From: Nocardioides lacusdianchii
GTDB lineage: Bacteria > Actinomycetota > Actinomycetes > Propionibacteriales > Nocardioidaceae
Direction: 5' to 3'
NCBI RefSeq assembly: GCF_020102855.1
Contig: NZ_JADHZD010000004.1
Span: 310,001 to 374,000 of the forward strand
Length of the DNA: 64,000 bases
Part shown: positions 51,075 to 58,102 of the stretch, piece after piece
Layout: every line of letters begins with the position of its first letter
Position numbering within the stretch: the first letter of the stretch is position 1
The notes under the pieces: model-generated
The model's database searches: none
What the model was told of the DNA's origin: nothing
The model's input: only the letters and a program-made list of their open reading frames with translations
Made by a program: the position numbers and the translations under genes

Positions 51075-51808
51075 TTCTTGTTCCTCTCCAGGAACGCCGT
51101 CATGCGTGCCTGCTTCTCGTCGGTGTCGAACAGGACGGCCTGGGTGAGGTCGTCGATGTAGGGATGGGCGTCGCGCGGCGCGTGGAACGCGGCCTTGGTG
51201 AGGCGTACGGCGAGTCCGGCCTGACTCACGATGCGGTCGGCCCAGCGATGGCCGGCGTCGAGCAGGACGTCCGGCTCTGCGATCTCGTTGACCAGTCGGA
51301 CGTTCAGCGCCTCCTCCGCCGTCAGCACCCGGCCTGCGAGCAGGACCTCCTTGGCCACGGCTTCCCCGACGAGCTCCTTCAGCCGCCAGGTGGCGCCGGC
51401 AGCGGCGAGGATGCCCAGTCCGGGCTCGGGGTTGCCGAGGCGTACGCGCGGAGTCGCGACCCGGAAGTCGCACGCGTAGGCGAGCTCGGCGCCGCCGCCC
51501 AGCGCGTAGCCGTCCAGCAGCCCGATGACTGGCATCGGCAGCCGGTGGATCCGGTCGAAGAGCGACGAGTTGATGCCCCGGAGCGCATCGTCCCGACGGC
51601 GCTCGAGCAGCTGGGCGATGTCCGCGCCGGCGGCGAAGTGGCCGCCCTTGCCGGCGAGCAGCAGCACGCGCGGCCTGGCCTCGAGCAGGTCGCACACGGC
51701 ATGGAGTTCAGACACCATCTGGTGGTTGATCGCGTTCCGAACCTCTGGGCGTGCGAGGTGCACGACGACGCGGTCGGTCTGCTCCTCCACCTCGAGCGTG
51801 GCGGTCAC
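51071..51808 (-). CDS. enoyl-CoA hydratase
   Basis: A 245-residue crotonase-fold enzyme. The oxyanion hole is GKGGHFAAGADIAQL and DGYALGGGAELAYACDFRVA. The position of the second catalytic acidic residue is in NPEPGLGILAAAGATWRL. It would hydrate the enoyl-CoA formed by the acyl-CoA dehydrogenase of the same operon. GTG 51808 and the stop overlap the neighbouring genes by 4 bases each, showing tight coupling. Confidence 0.88.
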   Translation of the reverse strand: MTATLEVEEQTDRVVVHLARPEVRNAINHQMVSELHAVCDLLEARPRVLLLAGKGGHFAAGADIAQLLERRRDDALRGINSSLFDRIHRLPMPVIGLLDGYALGGGAELAYACDFRVATPRVRLGNPEPGLGILAAAGATWRLKELVGEAVAKEVLLAGRVLTAEEALNVRLVNEIAEPDVLLDAGHRWADRIVSQAGLAVRLTKAAFHAPRDAHPYIDDLTQAVLFDTDEKQARMTAFLERNKK

Positions 51809-52968
51809 GGCCGTTCCACCAGCAGCGCAGTGCCCTGCCCGACGCCGACGCACATCGTGGCGACACCGCGCCGTGCCTCGGTCCGCTCCATCCGTCCGAG
51901 GAGGGTGAGGAGGATGCGGGCGCCCGAGGCTCCCAGGGGATGGCCGAGAGCGATGGCTCCACCGTCGGCGTTGACGACCTCGGGGTCGAGCCCCAGGTCC
52001 CGGATGCACGCCAACGCCTGCGACGCGAACGCCTCGTTGAGCTCGACCGCGTCGAGGTCGGAGGTCGACCAGCCGACCCGTTCCAGCACCTTGCGGGTGG
52101 CGGGGACCGGGCCGATCCCCATGATCTCGGGGGCGACCCCGGCAGATGCCGACGCGACGACCCGGGCACGAGGCTGGAGGCCGTGCTTCTCGACGTACGC
52201 CTCGCTCGCGATCACCAGCGCCGCCGCTCCGTCGTTGAGCGAGCTCGAGTTGCCGGCGGTGACGACCCCGCCCGGGCCGTTGACGGGACGAAGGCGCGCG
52301 AGGCGCTCGAGGCTGGTGTCGCTGCGGGGACCCTCGTCGGTGTCGACCTCGCCCACTGCGACGATCTCGTCGACGAAGTGACCGCTCTCGATCGCCCGGA
52401 CCGCGCGTCGGTGGGACTCGAGGGCGAACTCGTCGAGCTCGTCCCTCGTGAGTCCCCACTTCGTGGCCACCCGCTCGGCGGTCTCGGGCATCGACAACGT
52501 CGTGCTGGGTCCGAAGCGCGGGTTCGGGAAGCGCCACCCGATCGAGGTGTCGAAGCTCGCGCCGGGCTTCGCCCAGGCCTTGGCCGGCTTCTCCGTCACC
52601 CACGGCGCCCGGGTCATCGACTCGACCCCGCCGGCCACGACGAGGTCTGCGTCCCCGGCGGCGATCATCGTCCGCGCGGTGGCCACCGCGGTCAGCCCCG
52701 AGGCGCACAGCCGGTTGACCGTGTGACCGGGGACGGAGTCGGGGAGCCCTGCCAGGAGGGCGGCCATGCGAGCGACGTTGCGATTGTCCTCGCCAGCCTG
52801 GTTGGCCGCGCCGAGGACGACCTCGTCGACGTGCGCAGGGTCCACCCCCGCACGAGTCACGGCCTCGCCCAGCGCCAGGGCGGCGAGGTCGTCGGGTCGC
52901 GTGCCGGCCAGGGCGCCGCCGTACCGTCCGATCGGTGTCCGGGCACCGGCAACGATGAATGCTTCCAT
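51805..52968 (-). CDS. acetyl-CoA acyltransferase (thiolase)
   Basis: A 387-residue degradative-type thiolase. The nucleophile Cys is C88 in VNRLCASGLTAV. The other catalytic residues lie in NEAFASQAL, GGAIALGHPLGASG and CVGVGQG. It cleaves 3-ketoacyl-CoA, or beta-ketoadipyl-CoA in the PcaF branch, with CoA. It starts the second half of the operon, 46 bases after the CoA transferase gene. Confidence 0.93.
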   Translation of the reverse strand: MEAFIVAGARTPIGRYGGALAGTRPDDLAALALGEAVTRAGVDPAHVDEVVLGAANQAGEDNRNVARMAALLAGLPDSVPGHTVNRLCASGLTAVATARTMIAAGDADLVVAGGVESMTRAPWVTEKPAKAWAKPGASFDTSIGWRFPNPRFGPSTTLSMPETAERVATKWGLTRDELDEFALESHRRAVRAIESGHFVDEIVAVGEVDTDEGPRSDTSLERLARLRPVNGPGGVVTAGNSSSLNDGAAALVIASEAYVEKHGLQPRARVVASASAGVAPEIMGIGPVPATRKVLERVGWSTSDLDAVELNEAFASQALACIRDLGLDPEVVNADGGAIALGHPLGASGARILLTLLGRMERTEARRGVATMCVGVGQGTALLVERP

Positions 52969-53014
52969 GGGGATGTCTCCTCGACGGGTAGGGCTCGGGG
53001 TGGGGGTGGTCGCC

Positions 53015-54223
53015 TTACGCGACCCCGACGGCGCTGCCGTCGGGCTGGGACGCGGTGCCGCGGCGGAGGATCGCCTCCGCCTCAGACCGGTCGAGACCGG
53101 CTTCGAGGAGCAGGGCACGCGTGTGCTCGCCCAGGGCCGGGACCGCACCCATGGCGGCCTCCACGTCCTCGAAGGTGGCGGGGGGCAGCAGCGCCGACGT
53201 CGTCCCGCCCTCGATGTCGATGCTGCGCCAACGGTCGCGCGCCCTCAGCTGCTCGTGGGCGACGACGTGCCCCATCGACTTGATCTGGGCGGCCGGGATG
53301 CCGGCCGTGGCCAGGCGTTCGTCCAGCTGCTGGGTCGTCCAGATTCGGGTGCGCGCCGCGACCTCCTCGTCGCACTCCGTGCGATGGGCCACCCGTGCGA
53401 CGTTGGTGGCGAAGCGGGGGTCGTCGGCCAGCTCGGCCGCGTCCAGCACCCGGGTGACCAGCGCGCGCCAGCCGCTGTCGTTCTGCACCCCGATGAGGAT
53501 CTCGCCGTCCGTGGTCGGGAACCTGTCGTACGGCGCGATCGCGCTGTGCCCCACGCCCATGCGCGCGGGCGCGGTCCCCGTGTGGAGCTGCGTGTAGAGG
53601 GCGTGGCCCATCCACTCGACGGTGGCCTCCAGCATCGAGACGTCGATGGTGGCGCCGTCGCCGGTCCGGTAGCGGCGGAGGAGTGCCGCGACGACCGCCT
53701 GGCTGAGGTACATCCCCGACGCGATGTCGGCGGTGGGGATGCCAGTCTTCACCGGGTCGTCGGGCGTGCCGGTGATCGAGATCAGGCCGGCCTCGGCCTG
53801 GATGAGCATGTCGTAGGCCTTGCGCTGCTCCAACGGGCCGCCGGCGCCGTAGCCCGACAGGTTCGCCACGACCAGCTCGGGCTTCTCCGAGCGAAGCTCG
53901 GCGGCGCCGAGCCCGAGTCGCACAGCCGCACCGGGCGCGAGGTTCTGGACGAAGACGTCGGCGTCCAGCACGAGCCGCTTGACCACCGCTCGGCCCTCGT
54001 CGGTCTTGAGGTCGATCGCGATCGACTCCTTGCCCCGGTTGAGCCAGACGAAGTGGGCGCCCGTGCCGTGCACGACATGGTCGTAGCCGCGCGCGAGGTC
54101 GCCGCCGTCGACGCGCTCGACCTTGATGACCCGGGCGCCGAGGTCCGCAAGGTTGCGGGTGGCGAGCGGGGCGGCGACGGCCTGCTCGAGCGCGACGACG
54201 GTGACCCCGTCCAGCGGGAGCAT
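53015..54223 (-). CDS. CaiB/BaiF (family III) CoA transferase
   Basis: A 402-residue family III CoA transferase. Signatures are MLPLDGVTVVALEQAVAAPLATRNLADLGARVIKVE at the N-terminus, WLNRGKESIAIDLK, LSGYGAGGPLEQRKAYDMLIQAEAGLISITG (with the likely catalytic Asp in KAYDML) and DVSMLEATVEWMG. It would move CoA onto the acid substrate, replacing an ATP-dependent ligase. ATG 54223 overlaps the acyl-CoA dehydrogenase stop by one base. Confidence 0.91.
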   Translation of the reverse strand: MLPLDGVTVVALEQAVAAPLATRNLADLGARVIKVERVDGGDLARGYDHVVHGTGAHFVWLNRGKESIAIDLKTDEGRAVVKRLVLDADVFVQNLAPGAAVRLGLGAAELRSEKPELVVANLSGYGAGGPLEQRKAYDMLIQAEAGLISITGTPDDPVKTGIPTADIASGMYLSQAVVAALLRRYRTGDGATIDVSMLEATVEWMGHALYTQLHTGTAPARMGVGHSAIAPYDRFPTTDGEILIGVQNDSGWRALVTRVLDAAELADDPRFATNVARVAHRTECDEEVAARTRIWTTQQLDERLATAGIPAAQIKSMGHVVAHEQLRARDRWRSIDIEGGTTSALLPPATFEDVEAAMGAVPALGEHTRALLLEAGLDRSEAEAILRRGTASQPDGSAVGVA

Positions 54224-55398
54224 CACGTCGTCTTCCGGGCGGCCCGGACCAGGCCGCCACCGACGATGAGGCGCTGGATCTCGCTGGTGCCCTCGTACAG
54301 CCGCAACAGGCGGACGTCGCGGTAGATGCGCTCGACCGGCACTTCCCTCATGTAGCCGGAGCCGCCGTGCACCTGCACGGCCAGGTCGGCCACCTCGCCC
54401 ACCATCTCGGTGCAGAACAGCTTGGCGGCCGACGGGCCGATGCGGCGGTCCTCGCCCGTCACGTAGGCCCGGGCGGCTTCTCGGACCATCCCGCGACCGG
54501 CCAGGACGCCGGCCTGCTGGTCGGCGAGCATCGCCTGTATGAGCTGGAAGTCACCGATAGCCCTACCTCCCTGCGTCGCCGTCGCGGCGTACGACACCGA
54601 CTCGTCGAGGGCGCGCTGCGCGGTGCCGACGGACAGCGCTGCGATGTGGATGCGTCCACGGGCCAGGGACGTCATCGCCGCGCGGTAGCCGACGTCACCG
54701 TCGCCGCCGACGAGGGCGTCGCTGCCGACGCGCACCCTGTCGAAGGTGACCTCCGCCGTGCGTGATCCCTCCTGGCCCATCTTGGCGTCCTTGACACCGA
54801 CCTCGACACCGGGAGTGTCCGCGGGGACGAGGAAGACCGCGATGCCGGTGCTCGACTCGGTGGCCGGTGCGGTGCGGGCGAACACGACGAACAGGCCGGC
54901 CTCGGTGGCATTGGTGATGAACTGCTTCGTTCCCTCGATCACCCAGTCGTCACCGTCCGGAGTGGCGGTCGTGCGAAGGCCGGAGGGGTTCGAGCCTGCG
55001 CCGACCTCGGTGAGCGCAAAGGACGCGACGACCTCGCCGGATGCGATTCCGGGCAGCCACCGGTCCTGCTGCTCCTCCGTGCCGAACCCGACGAGCACCT
55101 GCCCGGCGATGCCGTTGTTGGTGCCGAACATGGAGCGGAACGACAGGGAGGTGTAGCCCAGCGCCATCGCAACCTCGACGTCCTGGACCAGGTCGAGCCC
55201 GAGTCCGCCCCACTTCTCGGGGATCGCGTAACCGAACAGTCCCATCTCCGCGGCCTGGTGACGCAGGTCGTCGGGGATGGCGTCGGTCGACATGATCTCG
55301 ATCTCGCGCGGGACAACCCGCTCGCGGACGAACTCACTGATCTGCTTGAGCACGTCAGTGAAGACGTCGTCGGGGACCTCGGGGTTTCCGGTGTACAT
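54223..55398 (-). CDS. acyl-CoA dehydrogenase
   Basis: A 391-residue FAD-dependent dehydrogenase. Family signatures are FALTEVGAGSNPSGLRTTA (flavin/substrate region), DWVIEGTKQFITNA, GRIHIAALSVGTAQRAL and VQVHGGSGYMREVPVERIYRDVRLLRLYEGTSEIQRLIV. The last segment includes YEGTSE, whose Glu is the usual catalytic base. It introduces the double bond that the hydratase in the operon then hydrates. It is the first gene of the minus-strand operon and divergent from LysR. ATG 55398 agrees with the promoter position. Confidence 0.93.
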   Translation of the reverse strand: MYTGNPEVPDDVFTDVLKQISEFVRERVVPREIEIMSTDAIPDDLRHQAAEMGLFGYAIPEKWGGLGLDLVQDVEVAMALGYTSLSFRSMFGTNNGIAGQVLVGFGTEEQQDRWLPGIASGEVVASFALTEVGAGSNPSGLRTTATPDGDDWVIEGTKQFITNATEAGLFVVFARTAPATESSTGIAVFLVPADTPGVEVGVKDAKMGQEGSRTAEVTFDRVRVGSDALVGGDGDVGYRAAMTSLARGRIHIAALSVGTAQRALDESVSYAATATQGGRAIGDFQLIQAMLADQQAGVLAGRGMVREAARAYVTGEDRRIGPSAAKLFCTEMVGEVADLAVQVHGGSGYMREVPVERIYRDVRLLRLYEGTSEIQRLIVGGGLVRAARKTT

Positions 55399-55405
55399 GG
55401 ACACG

Positions 55406-55435
55406 ACTATGGACGGTTGATTGTTGCTCGTCCAA
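55406..55435 (-). promoter_or_regulatory. promoter of the minus-strand catabolic operon
   Basis: On the minus strand TTGGAC (55435-55430) and CATAGT (55411-55406) are 18 bases apart. The -10 ends 7 bases before the ATG at 55398, so the transcript is probably leaderless. It lies within the 71-base region shared with the divergent LysR gene, the expected site of LysR control. Confidence 0.6.
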
Positions 55436-55457
55436 TACTTCATATCTACTTCGGTGA

Positions 55458-55463
55458 TACCGT
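55458..55463 (+). promoter_or_regulatory. -10 element TACCGT, leaderless promoter of the LysR gene
   Basis: TACCGT ends 6 bases before the ATG at 55470, with no ribosome-binding site. Confidence 0.5.
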
Positions 55464-55469
55464 GACGCT

Positions 55470-56423
55470 ATGGATGCGTCCCAGGTCCGCGCCTTCCTCG
55501 CCGTGGCCGAGGAGTTGCACTTCAGGAGGGCTGCCGAACGGCTCCACATGGCCCAGCCGCCCCTCACCCGCACCATCAAGCAGCTCGAGCGGGAGCTCGG
55601 CACCACGCTGTTCGACCGCAACACGCGGTCGGTCTCCCTGACGCCAGCGGGTCAGGCGATGCTCGAGCCCGCGCGTGAGGTGCTGGAGGCGCTCCGACGA
55701 ACGACCGAGGCCGCCCGCTCGGCCGAGCGCGGGGAGGTCGGGCTCGTCCGGGTCGCGTTCGCCGGGGTGTCGACCCACCCGCTGGTCGCCACCCTCGCCC
55801 GCCGTGTCCGCTCGGAACGCCCGGGGATCGAGCTCGAGCTGTCGAGTCAGAACTTTGCGCTGCCAGCCATCCAGAAGCTGGCCACTCGGGAGACGGACAT
55901 CGCGCTGGGCCGCTGGGACGTCCTCCCCGACGGCATCGACTCCCGGGTGGTGATGGGCGACAGGCTGGTGCTCGCCGTCCCGGCCACCCACCGGCTCGCC
56001 GACCAGGAGGAGGTCCACTTCGCCGAGCTGCGGGGCGAGCGCCTGGTCACGCTCCCTCCCGACGAGGGATCCGTGCTCACGGATCGCCTACGTCGGCTGG
56101 CCGAGGCGCAGCGGTTCGTGCCCCAGGTGGTACAGGTGGCTCCGGACACGCAGACCGCGCTCGCGCTGGTCAGTGCCGAGGTGGGCTGCTCGCTCACCCT
56201 GTCGTCCGTGGCGGCGAACCAGGGCGATCCGCACGTCACGTTCGTCCCCGTCGCGGCGAGCGAGGGGGGAGGACTTCCCGACGTCCATCTCCGCGCCGCG
56301 TGGCGGGCGGACGAGCGCAGCCCCGCCGTACGCGCGGTGCTCGACGCCCTGCTGGAGGTCGATCAGGTGGACGAGCCCTCTGTGCCTCCGGCATCGCCGT
56401 CGTCCGGGAGCAAGGTGCGGTAG
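55470..56423 (+). CDS. LysR-family transcriptional regulator
   Basis: A 317-residue regulator. The N-terminal winged helix-turn-helix is classic: MDASQVRAFLAVAEELHFRRAAERLHMAQPPLTRTIKQLERELGTTLFDRNTRSVSLTPAG. A periplasmic-binding-like effector domain spans about 90-300. It is divergent from the acyl-CoA dehydrogenase operon and so probably activates it when the pathway acid or its CoA ester is present. Its 3' end overlaps the convergent XRE gene by 61 bases. Confidence 0.93.
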   Translation: MDASQVRAFLAVAEELHFRRAAERLHMAQPPLTRTIKQLERELGTTLFDRNTRSVSLTPAGQAMLEPAREVLEALRRTTEAARSAERGEVGLVRVAFAGVSTHPLVATLARRVRSERPGIELELSSQNFALPAIQKLATRETDIALGRWDVLPDGIDSRVVMGDRLVLAVPATHRLADQEEVHFAELRGERLVTLPPDEGSVLTDRLRRLAEAQRFVPQVVQVAPDTQTALALVSAEVGCSLTLSSVAANQGDPHVTFVPVAASEGGGLPDVHLRAAWRADERSPAVRAVLDALLEVDQVDEPSVPPASPSSGSKVR

Positions 56424-56758
56424 ACCGCCAGCAGTGTCTGCTTGGCCTGCTGGGACAGGCGCGGATCCGCCTTGATGGCGGCCTCCACCCCCGACGCCGC
56501 ACCGCCGTCCTCGCTGGCGACCGCGTCGAGCAGGCCGGCCTGGGTGAGCAGCGACTCCGCCGAGATGTTCAGGGCTCGCGCGATCGATCGCAGCACGCGC
56601 ACGGACGGCTGGTGCATGCCGCGCTCGATCTGGCTCAGGTAGGGGTTGGAGACCTCTGCGAGCTCGGCCATCTGGCGCAGCGACAGGTCGGCCAGCTGCC
56701 TCTGGGTCTTGATGTAGTGGCCCAGTGCCTCGAGCTGCGGAGTCCATCGATCTGCCAT
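56363..56758 (-). CDS. XRE-family regulator, probable PHA granule-gene repressor
   Basis: A 131-residue protein with an N-terminal Cro/C1 helix-turn-helix (YIKTQRQLADLSLRQMAELAEVSNPYLSQIERGMHQPSVRVLRSIARALNIS, about 15-65). A helical tail without known domain follows. It is divergent from the phasin-like gene and shares its promoter region, so control of the phasin gene is likely. Similar XRE-phasin pairs occur in other actinobacteria. Role as repressor is inferred. Confidence 0.87.
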   Translation of the reverse strand: MADRWTPQLEALGHYIKTQRQLADLSLRQMAELAEVSNPYLSQIERGMHQPSVRVLRSIARALNISAESLLTQAGLLDAVASEDGGAASGVEAAIKADPRLSQQAKQTLLAVYRTLLPDDGDAGGTEGSST

Positions 56759-56764
56759 GTGTGA

Positions 56765-56770
56765 ACTATA
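56765..56770 (-). promoter_or_regulatory. -10 element TATAGT, leaderless promoter of the XRE gene
   Basis: On the minus strand TATAGT ends 6 bases before the ATG at 56758. Confidence 0.55.
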
Positions 56771-56774
56771 CCGA

Positions 56775-56819
56775 GCACGTGCGTACTAGTTGACGCATTG
56801 AGCGAGTGCTGCATATAGT
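56775..56819 (+). promoter_or_regulatory. phasin-gene promoter with overlapping dyads
   Basis: TTGACG (56790-56795) and TATAGT (56814-56819), 18 bases apart, form one of the best sigma-A promoters in the window. The palindrome GCACGTGC (56775-56782) and the dyad TGCGT...ACGCA (56780-56797) overlap the -35 and are candidate operators for the divergent XRE regulator. Confidence 0.65.
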
Positions 56820-56860
56820 TTGCAAAGTCGTCCCCATCGATCTCACAGAGGAGCAAGCAG

Positions 56861-57169
56861 ATGACACAGGCACAGGAGTACGTCCAGAAGGTCACCGACC
56901 AGGTGCTCGACGGCGTGCGCACCGCGCAGGCCGCGACCCTCAGCACCGTCGGCTTCTGGGCGCAGGCGACCCAGTCGCTGACCCCGAAGGCCTCGCGGCC
57001 GGGCGTTGCCGCCTGGTCGGAGCGGCTCCCGCAGCCCTCGGCGCTGGTGGACGACGTCTACAACGCCTTCGAGAAGGTGATCGCCAACCAGCGCGAGTTC
57101 GGGCACCAGCTGCTCGCTGCTGCGCAGCCGGTCGTCGAGGCTGCCCCGGCGGCCAAGAAGAAGGCGTAG
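56861..57169 (+). CDS. phasin-like granule-associated protein
   Basis: A 102-residue, Ala/Gln/Val-rich amphipathic protein (YVQKVTDQVLDGVRTAQAATLSTVGFWAQATQSL... LVDDVYNAFEKVIANQREFGHQLLAAAQPVVEAAPAAKKKA). The repeated amphipathic helices and the Lys/Ala-rich end are the style of actinobacterial phasins, which coat polyhydroxyalkanoate granules. GAGGAG is the ribosome-binding site. It stands between the XRE regulator and a PhaZ-like gene. Confidence 0.72.
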   Translation: MTQAQEYVQKVTDQVLDGVRTAQAATLSTVGFWAQATQSLTPKASRPGVAAWSERLPQPSALVDDVYNAFEKVIANQREFGHQLLAAAQPVVEAAPAAKKKA

Positions 57170-57279
57170 CACCGAGCCCACGGCCGAGGTGGCGCCCGCA
57201 GAGGAGCGCCACCTCGGCCGTTCCATGTCGTCGTCGAGTGTGCCGAGCGGTCTTCGCGGACGCCCGGGCGAGAAAGCGG

Positions 57280-58080
57280 GTGCAGGACGTGAACGGTCGG
57301 GCAGACGAGGTACGCGAGATCACGGTCTCCGGCCGGGTGGTGAAGGTGTCGGTGCAGACGGCCCGCGGATCGGTGCCGGTGCTCATGTGCCACGGGGTCG
57401 GGCTGGACCAGGCGCGATGGGGGGAGTTTCGAGAGCTGATCCCTCGGACCACGATCGCCTTCGACGTCGAGCCCGAGCACCTCGGACGTTGGCCGTCGAT
57501 ACCGACCTACGCCCGGTTCGTGAGCCGCGTGATGGACGAGCTGGGCGTCCGACGGTTCGACGTGGTCGGACTGTCCTGGGGCGGCATCACCGCACAGCAG
57601 CTGGCGCTGACCCATCCCCGGCGCGTGCGCCGGGTCGTGCTGGCGGGCACCAGCCCGGGGTTCCTCGCGCTCCCCGTCGCTCCCGCGACGGTCGCGAGCT
57701 TCTGGCGCCCCGACCGCAGCGAGGCGAACCGTGACACCCTCGTCCGACGCGTCTACGGCGGGGACTTCGTGGCACGTCCCGAGCTGTTGTCGCGACTGGG
57801 CCTGGTCCGCAAGGTGGACGCGGGCGCCTACCGCCGACAGCTCCTGGCGCTCCTCGGCTGGACCAGCGTGCCCTTCCTCCCGCTGCTGGGCCAACCGACC
57901 CTGATCATGCACGGCGACGACGACCCGGTCTTCTCGGTCCACAACGCGCGCCTGATGCATGCGCTGACGCCCAGGTCCACCCTGGAGGTGATCCCGCGTG
58001 GCGGCCACATGTTCGTGCTGTCCCGGCCCGAGTCGACCGCACGGAGGGTGACGGACTTCCTCGAGGCCGGCGACCGATAA
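57280..58080 (+). CDS. PHA depolymerase-like alpha/beta hydrolase
   Basis: About 266 residues. The nucleophile elbow is VVGLSWGGITAQQLALTHPRRVRRVVLAGTSPG. The acid loop is QPTLIMHGDDDPVFSVHNARLM and the His is in RGGHMFVLSRPE. The string GWTSVPFLPLLGQPTLI closely recalls intracellular medium-chain PHA depolymerases (PhaZ). The oxyanion stretch after FDVE is unusual (EPEHLGRWPSIPT instead of PGVGGS). The start is uncertain: GTG 57280, 57289 and 57238 are all in frame. The position after the phasin-like gene supports a PHA role. Confidence 0.72.
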   Translation: MQDVNGRADEVREITVSGRVVKVSVQTARGSVPVLMCHGVGLDQARWGEFRELIPRTTIAFDVEPEHLGRWPSIPTYARFVSRVMDELGVRRFDVVGLSWGGITAQQLALTHPRRVRRVVLAGTSPGFLALPVAPATVASFWRPDRSEANRDTLVRRVYGGDFVARPELLSRLGLVRKVDAGAYRRQLLALLGWTSVPFLPLLGQPTLIMHGDDDPVFSVHNARLMHALTPRSTLEVIPRGGHMFVLSRPESTARRVTDFLEAGDR

Positions 58081-58102
58081 GTCCCGACCCGCAGGGGCGA
58101 GG

